NCBI RefSeq assembly: GCF_000092205.1
Contig: NC_014216.1
Location: forward strand, 2,237,742 to 2,301,741
Length of the DNA: 64,000 bases
DNA from: Desulfurivibrio alkaliphilus AHT 2
Lineage (GTDB): Bacteria > Desulfobacterota > Desulfobulbia > Desulfobulbales > Desulfurivibrionaceae
Direction: 5' to 3'
The notes under the pieces were generated by a model, which did no database searches, was not told where the DNA came from, and was given only the letters and a program-made list of their open reading frames with translations. Made by a program: the position numbers and the translations under genes. Shown here piece by piece: positions 52,813 through 61,730 of this stretch. Within the stretch, counting starts at the first letter, position 1. Each line of letters begins with the position of its first letter.

Positions 52813-55572
52813 ATGTCACCAATTTCCCGGGGCACCCACCTTGCCCTTTTCCTGCTAACTGGTATTTTGGCCCTTATGATGACACCCACCGATATTCACG
52901 CCGAACAAATCGCTCCCCGGCTGTACAAAAGCCAGCTTGAGAACGGCCTTACCGTAATCACCCGGGAAACGCCGGGTACCGGCGTGGCCACCGTCCAGCT
53001 CTGGGTGGAGGCCGGCAGCGTTTACGAGCAGCCCCATGAAGCGGGGATTACCCACTTCATCGAGCACATGATCTTCAAAGGTACACCCAGCCGTGGCCCC
53101 GGCGAAGTGGCCGGCGCCATAGAGGCGGTGGGCGGCCGGGTCAACGCCTACACCAGCTTTGAGCACACGGTCTACCATGCCACCCTGAACGCCCGCCACT
53201 GGGACACCGCCATGGAGGTGCTGGCCGATGCGGTCCTGAACTCACTGTTTGACCCCGAGGAGTTGGAGCGGGAAAAGCAGGTGATCTTTGAAGAGATCCT
53301 GATGCGCCGGGACCGCCCGGAACTCCATCTTTTCCAGGAGATGATGGCCAACACCTTCCAGGTTCACCCCTACCGGCTGCCCATCAGCGGCACCGAAGAG
53401 AGCGTGGGGGCCATCAGCCGGGAGGATATTTTGGCCTACCTTGAACGCCACTATCACCCGGATAACTTTACCGTGGTGGTGGTCGGGGATGTCCGGGCCG
53501 CCCAAGTGCTGGACGAAAGCCGCCGCCTGTTGGGCGGCCTGCCCCGGCGGGAGGCCCCCGGCAAGCGGGATCTGCCCCAGGAACCGCCCCAGGATGATTC
53601 CCGGCTTTTTCTCGAGGAACAGAGCATCAACCAGACTCACCTGGCCCTGGCCTTTCCCATTCCCGCCTTTAAACACCCGGACACCGCCGCCCTGAATGTG
53701 TTAAGCCAGATCCTGGGCCAGGGCGAGGCCTCGCGCCTCAACGAACGGCTGCGCCACGAACTGGGCAAGGTTTACCGCATCGACACCTCCATGTTCAGCT
53801 CCCGCGACCCCGGCATCTTCCGGGTCGGGGCGGTGCTGGATGCCGAGCACAGCCGCGAGGTGCTGGCGGAAATCATGGCCGAAATTCTCGCCCTGCAGCA
53901 CGCTCCGGTCAGCGACGAAGAGCTGGACCGGGCCCGGCGCAATCTGGAGGCGGATTTTGTTTTCAACCTGGAACGGGCCGAAGGGATGGCCCGGGTACTG
54001 GGCTCTTTTGCCCTACTCACCGGCGATCCTCGTGAACATGAGTACCTGGAACGGATCCGGGGGGTGGAGGCGGAAGACCTCATGCGGGTGGCAGCCAGCT
54101 ACCTTACCCCCCAAAAGCTCACCGCCGGAATCCTGGCCCCGGAAGGCTCGAATATCGCCCTGGAGCGCCAGGAATTGGCAACTATTTTGCAACAGGCCGC
54201 CACCCAGGCCCAAAAGCGTCACCCGGCCCAGGCCCGGGAAGCGGGTCTGCCACCGCATACCCACCGTTTCCTGCTGGACAACGGGATCACCTTGCTGGTC
54301 CGGGAACAGCGGGATGTGCCCACGGTGGCGGTGCGCGCCGTCTTTACGGGGGGCCTGCGCGGGGAAACCCCGTTGACCAACGGGGCTTTCACCTTTATCG
54401 GCGAGTTGCTGCCCCGAGGGGCGGGTGACCGGGACTTCCGGCAACTGGCCCGGACGGTGGCCGACATGGCGGCGGAAATCGACGGCTTCAGCGGCCGCAA
54501 CACCTTTGGTCTCAAGGGTGATTTTCTGGCCCGTTTTTTCGACCAGGGCCTGCTGATCATGCGCGATATCATGCTGGAGCCGGCCTTTTCGCCGGACGAG
54601 ACGGAACGGGTCCGGGCCGAACTGCTGGCCAATCTGCGCCGCCAGGAAGACTCCCTTACCTCGGTGGCCTTCCGGGAGTTCAACCGCTCACTTTTTCAGG
54701 GCCACCCTTACGCCCTTAATACCCTCGGGGCCGCCGGCGCCATCCGCTCCCTGACCGTAACCGACCTGCAGGACATCTACCGGCAGTATGCCCGCCCGGA
54801 CCGGCTGGTGCTGTCGGTGGTGGGCGACATCGACGCCGAGGGGGTGAAAAACCAGGTGGAAGAACTCTTCGGCGGCTGGGCCGCCCCGGCGGCGGATGAT
54901 CCGGCCGTGGTGGAAACCCTGCTGCCGCCGGAACCGCCGGCCAGACCGGTGATGGTCAACCTGACCCGCGACCGGGAGCAGGTGCATATCATCATCGGTT
55001 TTCTCGGCACCACCCTGACCGGGCCGGACCGTTACGCCCTGGAGTTGCTGGACCAGGTCCTCTCCGGCCAGAGCGGCCGGCTGTTCACCGAACTGCGCGA
55101 CCGCCGCAGCCTGGCCTACAGCTTATCCTCCTTTTCCTTGCTGGGCACCGATACCGGCTCCTTCGGGGTCTATATCGGCACCAGCCCCGAGCGCCGGGAA
55201 GAGGCGATCAAGGAACTCTGGAGCCAGCTTTATCGGGTCCGCAACGAACCCATCAGCTATGCCGAACTGGAGCGAGCCCGCAACGTTCTGATCGGCAACT
55301 ACCGCTTGGGGCTGCAAACCAACGGGGCCCAGGCCATGGAGATGGCCCTGAACGAAACCTACGGCCTGGGGCTGGATTTTGCCGGCCGCTACCCCCGGCG
55401 ACTGGAAGCCACCGGCGCCGAGGAAGTGCTGGCGGCAGCACAGCGCTACCTGCAGCCTGAACGGTACGTCATGGTGACCATCGGCGGTGAAGGACGATCG
55501 GCAGAGGAAATTGCCCCAGGCGCCGCTCCCGAAGACGCCAAGGAAGCCATCAGCGCAAGCGAAGATAACTAA
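52813..55572 (+). CDS. M16 family zinc peptidase with two tandem M16 units
   Basis: A 919-residue secreted or periplasmic protease. A hydrophobic segment near residues 10-25 looks like a signal peptide. The first unit has the inverted zinc motif His81-x2-Glu84-His85 (HFIEH) and the downstream Glu region [14 protein letters not shown]. The second unit (from about residue 490, [19 protein letters not shown]) lacks HxxEH, as expected for the inactive partner half. This double-length, pitrilysin/PqqL-like layout usually degrades peptides. The ATG at 52813 is supported by GAGG six bases upstream; a GTG at 52801 is possible. Confidence 0.92.
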   Translation: MSPISRGTHLALFLLTGILALMMTPTDIHAEQIAPRLYKSQLENGLTVITRETPGTGVATVQLWVEAGSVYEQPHEAGITHFIEHMIFKGTPSRGPGEVAGAIEAVGGRVNAYTSFEHTVYHATLNARHWDTAMEVLADAVLNSLFDPEELEREKQVIFEEILMRRDRPELHLFQEMMANTFQVHPYRLPISGTEESVGAISREDILAYLERHYHPDNFTVVVVGDVRAAQVLDESRRLLGGLPRREAPGKRDLPQEPPQDDSRLFLEEQSINQTHLALAFPIPAFKHPDTAALNVLSQILGQGEASRLNERLRHELGKVYRIDTSMFSSRDPGIFRVGAVLDAEHSREVLAEIMAEILALQHAPVSDEELDRARRNLEADFVFNLERAEGMARVLGSFALLTGDPREHEYLERIRGVEAEDLMRVAASYLTPQKLTAGILAPEGSNIALERQELATILQQAATQAQKRHPAQAREAGLPPHTHRFLLDNGITLLVREQRDVPTVAVRAVFTGGLRGETPLTNGAFTFIGELLPRGAGDRDFRQLARTVADMAAEIDGFSGRNTFGLKGDFLARFFDQGLLIMRDIMLEPAFSPDETERVRAELLANLRRQEDSLTSVAFREFNRSLFQGHPYALNTLGAAGAIRSLTVTDLQDIYRQYARPDRLVLSVVGDIDAEGVKNQVEELFGGWAAPAADDPAVVETLLPPEPPARPVMVNLTRDREQVHIIIGFLGTTLTGPDRYALELLDQVLSGQSGRLFTELRDRRSLAYSLSSFSLLGTDTGSFGVYIGTSPERREEAIKELWSQLYRVRNEPISYAELERARNVLIGNYRLGLQTNGAQAMEMALNETYGLGLDFAGRYPRRLEATGAEEVLAAAQRYLQPERYVMVTIGGEGRSAEEIAPGAAPEDAKEAISASEDN

Positions 55573-55592
55573 TCACGGGGTGCCCCGTGGTT
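55571..55592. repeat. hairpin with CACGGGG-TG-CCCCGTG core behind the M16 gene
   Basis: AATCACGGGG pairs with CCCCGTGGTT (one T-G pair) around TG. It starts within the M16 stop codon. Same core as 27215-27248. Confidence 0.65.
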
Positions 55593-55640
55593 GAACGATA
55601 TCCCAAGGATCCCCATGAGGGAAAAAAGGAACCATCTTTG

Positions 55641-56318
55641 ATGAACGAGCCCGTCGACCTGCAACGTCCCTTGATCGCGCCCTCTATTCTGTCCGCGGAT
55701 TTTGCCCGCCTGGGCGAAGAAGTGACAGCGGCCGCCGCCGCCGGCGCCGATGTGATTCACGTGGATGTGATGGATGGCCGCTTTGTCCCCAACATCACCA
55801 TCGGACCGCTGGTGGTGGAAGCGGTGCGTAAAATCACCGATCTGCCCCTGGATGTGCATTTAATGATTGAAGAGCCGGAACGCCACCTGGAGGCCTTTGC
55901 CGCCGCCGGCGCCGACTGGATCACGGTGCACGTGGAAACCGGCTATCATCTGCACCGCACCGTGCACAAGATCAAGGAACTGGGCAAAAAGGCCGGGGTG
56001 GTGCTGAATCCGGCCACCCCGCTGAACGCTCTGGACTATCTGCTGGCGGATGTGGACCTGGTAATGCTGATGAGCGTCAATCCGGGCTTTGGCGGCCAGA
56101 GTTTTATCCCTTCAGCCCTGGAAAAAACCCGGGCCCTGAAACAGATGATAACCGAGCGGGGATTGCAGACCGCCATCGAAATCGACGGCGGCGTCAGCCC
56201 CAAGAGCATCGGGGCCATCCGGGAGGCCGGCGCCAACATCTTCGTCGCCGGCTCGGCGATTTTCGGTCAGCCCGACTATGCCGCGGTAATCCGCGCCATG
56301 AAAGAAATCATCAGGTAA
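55641..56318 (+). CDS. rpe: ribulose-phosphate 3-epimerase
   Basis: Interconverts ribulose 5-phosphate and xylulose 5-phosphate in the pentose phosphate pathway. The 225-residue TIM barrel has [32 protein letters not shown], the catalytic Asp in the same motif, [24 protein letters not shown] and [11 protein letters not shown]. The ATG at 55641 has AAAGGA upstream; the frame is open 18 codons further. The stop codon lies inside the left arm of element E3. Confidence 0.97.
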   Translation: MNEPVDLQRPLIAPSILSADFARLGEEVTAAAAAGADVIHVDVMDGRFVPNITIGPLVVEAVRKITDLPLDVHLMIEEPERHLEAFAAAGADWITVHVETGYHLHRTVHKIKELGKKAGVVLNPATPLNALDYLLADVDLVMLMSVNPGFGGQSFIPSALEKTRALKQMITERGLQTAIEIDGGVSPKSIGAIREAGANIFVAGSAIFGQPDYAAVIRAMKEIIR

Positions 56319-56423
56319 TCGTTCAGCAGCACCGCATCTTCGGGCGATCAGCCAGGCTTACGTACTGATGTACGCTGCGCCTGGCTGCTTGCCCGAACCT
56401 GCGGCACTGCTGAACGATTACCT
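56313..56423 (+). repeat. 107-bp palindromic element E3 (behind rpe)
   Basis: GTAATCGTTCAGCAG (56315-56329) pairs perfectly with CTGCTGAACGATTAC (56407-56421); two more outer pairs extend to 56313 and 56423. The arm includes the rpe stop codon. The core and the GTAC-TGAT-GTAC tip match the other copies. Confidence 0.9.
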
Positions 56424-56457
56424 TTAGATTTGTTACCGTCAGTGCCGTGACCTGGGC

Positions 56458-58431
56458 TTAATACCCCCACAGGGGGCTGTTGCGCGGTCGCTCCGCCGCC
56501 GGTTCTCCTTGCCACAAGGCGCTCTGGCGCCGGGATGAGGTGCCGATCGCCACCGTCTTCGACTCCTGCAAGCCGGTGTGGCGGTCAATGGCGGTTACCT
56601 CCAGCACCACCTTGGGTGAGGCCAGGTGGGCAAAAGCCGAGGGGGCCACAAAGCGCACCAGGGCGTCATTATCGACCAGCGACTCCAGGTGTACCGTTGT
56701 GCCGCTTAACTGCCGCCACTGGAAGTGCAACTCCTGCGGCTGAACGGCCAGTGTTTCCCGGGCATCGAGAATCACCGTTTCCCCCACCGGATAAGCGGCA
56801 GCCAAAGGGGCGAGCCGGATAGTGGGCGGCGGATTGCCGGATTCAACCTGCATTGTCAGCCGCCGCGGCTTGGAACGCTGCCCGGCGTAGTGAAAACGGT
56901 AAACCAGGCTTTCTTCCCCCTGGAAATAGGGGTCGGGTTCATAAAGATGGTGGGCCGGATCGGGGCGATGCAGACGACCCCGCAGGTCTTGCTCCATAAT
57001 CTCAACCCGCACCCCGGCAAAGGGAACCGGATTGTCACGGCGCCAGATGGCGGCCCAGTCAATCTTCAGCGGCTTGGTGCTGCTGGTGCTCAGTTGCAGG
57101 TCCCGTACCCTGATCAGGGGCTGCTCCGGGGCCAGGGTCAAGACTTCTTCCACCTCTTCCGGCAACACCTTTTCATCTTCTTTTGCCCGCAGACTGGGAC
57201 CGACAATGGCAACCCGGGCCGGTTCGCTGGCCAGACGGCCGTCGGTGGCCCGAAAGACAAAGCTGTCCTCACCGGGGAAGTCGGGGTTGGGCAGATAGGT
57301 TATCCGAGGTGGTTCACCGGAGAGGCGACCATGGCGGGGCGGGGTGACAATCTCGTAAGCCAGCGGGGCACCGTCGGCCGCCTCGGCCCGCAGTTGCAGG
57401 GAGACGGCGGCGCCGGGCTGCTCCATGCGGAAACGCTCGGCTTTAGCCACCGGCGGCAGCACCGGTTCCGGCCGTTCCGGCTCCAGGGCCTCTACCAGTT
57501 TTTCCCGAACCTGGGGGGGAATCGCCAACTCCGGTTCCTCATCCCGGCCCAGCAGCCAGTAAGCGGCACCGACCAGCAGCAGCAGCGAAAAAAGCGAGGC
57601 GCCGATGGTGCTCTTGTTGATGGCGCTTTTATCAAAAGAGGCCGGCAGCCAGCCGGCAAAACGCTTTTTCCAGTCCTCTCCGGCCGCTGTCTCTTCCGCC
57701 TCCCCTGCCTCCCCGGTCACTGGGGCGCCGGTGTCACTGGGCGTATCGGCAAAAATATCCTCTTCTTCCGCTGTTTCCCGCTTACCTTCCCGGGATGACT
57801 CCAGCATATTTTCGTCGGGGATATCGGGAATGTCGTCATCGAAATCAAAGCCTTCGATATCAAACTCGCCGTCATCAAAATCAAAGGGATCTTTTTCCTT
57901 CTCCCCGCCGGCCTCGGCCGGCACAGCTTCGCCTCCATCGCCGGCGGGAGGACTTGCCGGGGCCGATGATGCTGCTTCCTCAGGGGGCTTTTCGTCGCCG
58001 GCGGCCTCTACCGCCGCCTCGGGCTCATCGGGCTCTGTCTGCGGCTGGTCGGCCGGAGCTTCTTCCTCGAATTCCTCGGCAAACAGATCTTCAAACTCAT
58101 CACCGATCTCTTCCTGTGGTGCTTCCGGCTCCGTATCCTGTTCGCCGGGAAAGGCTTCGGCCGCCACCGATGGTTCGGGCACTTCGCCCTGGGGACCATC
58201 GCCAAACAGGGAGTCGATATCGTCCTGGTCCAGTTCCACCGAATCTTCCTGGGCGCCGCTTTCCTCCGCCCCGCCGCCGCTCAGCAGTTGATCGATATCC
58301 GCCTGATCCAACTCATCGCCGTCAGACCCGGAAACCGCCACCGAAGCGGTCTGATCCGGCTCATCGCCATCCAGATCGGCCAGCCAGTTGTCGATATCGC
58401 CAAAATCTTTTACATCCTTGTCATCGGCCAT
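56458..58431 (-). CDS. acidic single-pass membrane protein with FliM-like motifs and Ig/cadherin-like repeats
   Basis: A 657-residue protein. The first 270 residues are extremely acidic and low-complexity. They contain three spaced motifs: FGDIDNWLADL (about 10), LDQADIDQLLSGG (about 41) and LDQDDIDSLFGDG (about 67). These resemble the S-Q-x-x-I-D-x-L-L motif found at the N-terminus of flagellar switch protein FliM. One membrane helix follows (SLFSLLLLVGAAYWLL, near 283-298). The C-terminal half reads as Ig/cadherin-like beta domains, with PPRHGRLSG and DFPGEDSFVFRATDGRLAS. The acidic part is probably cytoplasmic and the beta domains periplasmic. It heads no recognised operon but adjoins two FlgO-like genes. 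Function unknown. Confidence 0.65.
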   Translation of the reverse strand: MADDKDVKDFGDIDNWLADLDGDEPDQTASVAVSGSDGDELDQADIDQLLSGGGAEESGAQEDSVELDQDDIDSLFGDGPQGEVPEPSVAAEAFPGEQDTEPEAPQEEIGDEFEDLFAEEFEEEAPADQPQTEPDEPEAAVEAAGDEKPPEEAASSAPASPPAGDGGEAVPAEAGGEKEKDPFDFDDGEFDIEGFDFDDDIPDIPDENMLESSREGKRETAEEEDIFADTPSDTGAPVTGEAGEAEETAAGEDWKKRFAGWLPASFDKSAINKSTIGASLFSLLLLVGAAYWLLGRDEEPELAIPPQVREKLVEALEPERPEPVLPPVAKAERFRMEQPGAAVSLQLRAEAADGAPLAYEIVTPPRHGRLSGEPPRITYLPNPDFPGEDSFVFRATDGRLASEPARVAIVGPSLRAKEDEKVLPEEVEEVLTLAPEQPLIRVRDLQLSTSSTKPLKIDWAAIWRRDNPVPFAGVRVEIMEQDLRGRLHRPDPAHHLYEPDPYFQGEESLVYRFHYAGQRSKPRRLTMQVESGNPPPTIRLAPLAAAYPVGETVILDARETLAVQPQELHFQWRQLSGTTVHLESLVDNDALVRFVAPSAFAHLASPKVVLEVTAIDRHTGLQESKTVAIGTSSRRQSALWQGEPAAERPRNSPLWGY

Positions 58432-58452
58432 GATGTTTCCACCCGTCTGGTA

Positions 58453-58980
58453 TCAGCGCCCGTAGGTTACGTAGGTATGCAGCGCCCGGTAAACCGCTTC
58501 CGACATCTCCACGTTGGCCACATAAGAACGCCACTGGCCACGGTTGTTGCGGCCGCTGATGTGAATTCGCAGGTAGCCGTCTAGTTCCTGCAGCACCCCG
58601 CGCAGTAGTTGCTCATCCCTGGCCGGTCGCAATTCCCGCTCAGCCTCTGCCTCTGGCACACTGTTGATCACCGCCGTCATTTGATCGGCCAGGGTGGCGC
58701 CCAGCAGAGTGGTCCGCCGGGGCAGCCCCTCACCTATCACCTTAAAAGGGGTTACCCTTACCGGGCCCGCGGCAAAAAAATCGGCAAACTGCCCGGCCGC
58801 ATCTTCACCTATCAGCACCACCAATTCGGACAAAGAGCCATATCCTTCCGGGGAGTCAGGCACATCGGCCACCACCTGCCGGGCCGCAACCTGCTGCGGC
58901 AGGGCAATAAAGGCCAGCACCAACCACAGGCCCAGCAAAAGCCAAACTCCCCGCCGTCCTTTTCCCGCTCCCGTCCGCAT
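58453..58980 (-). CDS. exported hypothetical protein in the FlgO-like cluster
   Basis: About 175 residues with a clear signal peptide (RRGVWLLLGLWLVLAFIAL, cleavage probably after VAA). The mature part has SLSELVVLIGEDAAGQFADFF, TPFKVIGEGLPRRTTLLGATLADQM and RIHISGRNNRGQWRSYVANVEM. Parts of this resemble the FlgO-like neighbours (a strand-rich domain after an L-G-x-x-L-A-D segment), so it may be a distant relative. GGAGG nine bases before the ATG at 58980 supports the start. It is 21 bases upstream of the acidic protein gene on the same strand. Confidence 0.65.
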   Translation of the reverse strand: MRTGAGKGRRGVWLLLGLWLVLAFIALPQQVAARQVVADVPDSPEGYGSLSELVVLIGEDAAGQFADFFAAGPVRVTPFKVIGEGLPRRTTLLGATLADQMTAVINSVPEAEAERELRPARDEQLLRGVLQELDGYLRIHISGRNNRGQWRSYVANVEMSEAVYRALHTYVTYGR

Positions 58981-59030
58981 CACCCCGTTCCTCCCAGTTT
59001 CCTTAAGTCCGTTGCAAAAACCGGCCGATT

Positions 59031-59768
59031 CTAGAGCATGCCGCGAATGGGCACGGCAAAAGGTTCTTCGCTCTCCCCGAACAGCCAGCGCAACTCCCGG
59101 TCCAGGGGCAGGTTATGCCGCCAACTGGTGCGGACCAGCCCATCCTGCAAAGCCACCAGACGACCATGCAGCATCAGGGTTTTACGGGTATTGGAGTAAG
59201 TGCTCAGCACCACGTAATCCAGTTGCTGTTGCTGACTGGCCAGCTCCCCGATGTTGCGGGAGAGTACAAACTCACCGGTCTGGGGCACAATCTGAATATC
59301 CCGTCCCAGGCGCAACTCCGTTACCCGTATGCCCCGGTCGGCCAGGTCGGTAAGAAAATATTCCGCCAGCACCCGGCCAAACTCGCTTTCTCTTTTCAGA
59401 TCGGACAGGGGAACGGCAGCCACCACCGCCACCCGGACTTTGGCCGGGTCATCACCACCATCCCGCAACTGATAATAAATTTTCCCGGCGGCTTCCCGGG
59501 CTATCTCCCCCAGCAGAGCCTCCAGGCCCGGCTCTTCCAGGGAGGCGGGGTAATAAGGCAGCGGCGGCCGCTGCTCACGGCTTGCCATGGTTCCCGCGGC
59601 ATCCGCCGGTGCCGGCCGGGCCTCAAGAGCTGGCACAAAATAAGACGGCTGTTCCACCGGCGCCGCCACCTGCGGTTGCTGGCCGGCACAGGCAGCGCCG
59701 GCAAACAGCAGTAAGATGGCCAGACCGCAAACCCAGCGGTATCCCAATCCCGGCATATTCTCTATCAT
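59031..59768 (-). CDS. FlgO-like outer membrane/periplasmic protein
   Basis: A 245-residue exported protein. The N-terminus has a signal peptide (GLAILLLFAGAACAGQ) with a cysteine that could be a lipidation site, though the lipobox is imperfect. The mature part contains VRVAVVAAVPLSDLKRESEFGRVLAEYFLTDL (in parts: RESEFGRVLAEYFLTDL), GEFVLSRNIGEL and YVVLSTYSNTRKTLMLHGRLV. This is the FlgO domain pattern: a conserved F-G-R-x-L-A-E, an L-S-R-N, then T-Y. In Vibrio FlgO is an outer-membrane lipoprotein needed for flagellar stability. AGAGGAG nine bases before the ATG supports the start. Confidence 0.75.
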   Translation of the reverse strand: MIENMPGLGYRWVCGLAILLLFAGAACAGQQPQVAAPVEQPSYFVPALEARPAPADAAGTMASREQRPPLPYYPASLEEPGLEALLGEIAREAAGKIYYQLRDGGDDPAKVRVAVVAAVPLSDLKRESEFGRVLAEYFLTDLADRGIRVTELRLGRDIQIVPQTGEFVLSRNIGELASQQQQLDYVVLSTYSNTRKTLMLHGRLVALQDGLVRTSWRHNLPLDRELRWLFGESEEPFAVPIRGML

Positions 59769-59794
59769 TGCGGCAATCTCCTCTGCTGATTAAT

Positions 59795-60517
59795 TCAGAA
59801 TTCCAGACGCTTCAGATACATCGGCTCGGGGTCCACGACTACGTCGCTGATCGGATCAGCCAACAGCGCCTCCACCACCGGGGTGCGCGGTACCAAAACG
59901 GTGGCCGAGGCCAGCAGTACCCCGGTACGATTGTTGATGATCCTGGCATTGACAATGACCTGCTCGGCGGTGGCGGTATAGGTCCCGGTCAGCATCGCCG
60001 CCGCTGCTACCGACTCCCTGATCTCGGCGGGGTTACGGGAAAGGCCGTACTCGCCCCGCTGTTCCTGAATGCGCACTTCCCGGCTCTGGCGCAACTCCAC
60101 CACCGGCACCCGGCGCTGTTGCAGGTTGTTCATCAACTGCTCCGCCAGGTAACGGCCAAAGGAGGTGGTGCGGGTCAGTTTTCTCTGGTCGACAAAGGAG
60201 AGAACGATCACCCCGCCCCGCAAATCGCCGTACTCCGGGTCCGGCTCAGCAAGGCTGGCAAAAAGCTGTTCACTGAGGTTGGTCACCTGGTGGTATAGAC
60301 GCGCCACCTCATCGCTTGTCCCCACCGCCAAGGCCTCGGGGCCGGAGGGCGCCCGGGCCTCGCCCGATGAGGCTGCCGCCTGGATCGGCAGCAGCCACAG
60401 GCCGGCAAGTAACAGCAAGGGCAACCAGGCCGCAACTGGCCGATAAACCCGCCTCGACCACCGCCTAAAACCGGCCCAAAGACTGAATGAAAGACTGTAT
60501 TTTTGCTGGCTCCTCAT
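59795..60517 (-). CDS. FlgO-like exported protein, paralogue of the neighbour
   Basis: About 240 residues with an N-terminal hydrophobic segment (WLPLLLLAGLWLLPIQAAA) acting as signal peptide. The FlgO-type domain is clear: IVLSFVDQRKL, TSFGRYLAEQLMNNL, GEYGLSRNPAEI, and a T-G-T-Y motif in AMLTGTYTATAEQVIVNARI. It is a paralogue of the following gene, 26 bases downstream. The ATG at 60517 has AGGA seven bases upstream; an open frame reaches 60550. It is the first of four leftward genes that end at 56458. Confidence 0.78.
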   Translation of the reverse strand: MRSQQKYSLSFSLWAGFRRWSRRVYRPVAAWLPLLLLAGLWLLPIQAAASSGEARAPSGPEALAVGTSDEVARLYHQVTNLSEQLFASLAEPDPEYGDLRGGVIVLSFVDQRKLTRTTSFGRYLAEQLMNNLQQRRVPVVELRQSREVRIQEQRGEYGLSRNPAEIRESVAAAAMLTGTYTATAEQVIVNARIINNRTGVLLASATVLVPRTPVVEALLADPISDVVVDPEPMYLKRLEF

Positions 60518-60767
60518 GCCTTCTTCCTCAAGTAACGCTTGTGCAGCCATCCAAGCCTGTTTGCTTCAGGCCCGTGTGCTCTGGGCCCATTTGCTCCAGC
60601 TCGACGGCTTGGCAAAGCCTGCGTGTTTACGGGACCATCGAAGATCACCCGATTCTGTCTTCAGTCATCGGCCGACTGGGCGGTTTCCTTGAAAAAAAAA
60701 GTGCGCCCCGGGGTGCCGTTTCGCCCCGCACCAACCAGCGCAAGCTCAAGGTGGCTGAAGGTCGCCA

Positions 60768-61619
60768 TCAGGCAGCAGCGATCCCGCCGGCGGTCTGAAA
60801 AAAGGATCGCACCGCGTTTAAGCGGGCAAAGTCCAGCGGGGCCAGCAGGCCGCTTTCCTGCTCGGCGGCTTCCGCCAGCAGTTCGCCGTCCGGGGCAACA
60901 ATGGCTGAACAACCGGCAAAATCGGTATCACCCACCCGCCCGCAGGTATTGCAGGCCACCACAAAGATCTGATTTTCAATGGCCCGGGCGCGCAGCAAAA
61001 TCCGCCAGTGCTCTTGCCGAAGCCGCGGCCACTGGGCGGCAACCAGCATAACGGCACCCCCCCGCCGCACTTGGGCGGCGGTCAGCTCGGGAAAGCGCAG
61101 GTCGAAACAGACCAGTCCGCCCACCGGCCCCGCCGGACCGGCGATGGGGCCGCTCAGCGCCCCGGGGCGAAAATATTCCGGCTCCCCCATGGGGGCAAAC
61201 AGTCGCTGTTTATGATAACTGCCCACCACCCCCCGGGGGCCGACCAGATACAGGGTGTTGTACGGTAAATGCGACGGCGAGGCCGCCGGCGGGGCTTCGG
61301 GCAGGCTGCCGGCCAGAAAAATATCATAACGGTGAGCCTCGGCGGCCAAGGCGGCCAGCAGGGATGGGGTTTCCTCCACCATCCCGGCCAGAGCATGATA
61401 GGCAAAGCCGCCGGACCACAGTTCCGGCAGCAACACCAGGGTCCCCGGGGGCGGGGCCAGGGCGGCCAGCCGTTTCTGCACCACCGCCAGGTTGGCGGCA
61501 GGATCGCCGAAGCGCACCCGGAACTGGAGCACACCGGCCCGGGGCGGCCAGGCAACCGGCGCCGCCGACGGCCATCCTGGCGCTGCTGTTTTGGGGGAAT
61601 GTTGATCTGCTCTGTTCAT
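60768..61619 (-). CDS. carbon-nitrogen hydrolase (nitrilase family, omega-amidase-like)
   Basis: A 283-residue nitrilase-superfamily enzyme with the Glu-Lys-Cys triad visible: Glu in VLLPELWSGGF, Lys in SYHKQRLFAPMGE and Cys in GLVCFDLRFPE. The sequence layout is closest to omega-amidase/YafV-type proteins that hydrolyse alpha-keto acid amides, by memory of the motifs. The ATG at 61619 is preferred because AGGTGA lies upstream; a GTG three codons earlier is possible. It is divergent from the RACo gene. Confidence 0.88.
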   Translation of the reverse strand: MNRADQHSPKTAAPGWPSAAPVAWPPRAGVLQFRVRFGDPAANLAVVQKRLAALAPPPGTLVLLPELWSGGFAYHALAGMVEETPSLLAALAAEAHRYDIFLAGSLPEAPPAASPSHLPYNTLYLVGPRGVVGSYHKQRLFAPMGEPEYFRPGALSGPIAGPAGPVGGLVCFDLRFPELTAAQVRRGGAVMLVAAQWPRLRQEHWRILLRARAIENQIFVVACNTCGRVGDTDFAGCSAIVAPDGELLAEAAEQESGLLAPLDFARLNAVRSFFQTAGGIAAA

Positions 61620-61730
61620 CAAAATCACCTGTAAAAAATCGCAAGACGCTTAGTCGCCACCCAACTTCGACGCTGCCCCGGCATTTATGGTGCTTGACAG
61701 TTGGCCCAATCCTGATATTTTGCCTCCACC

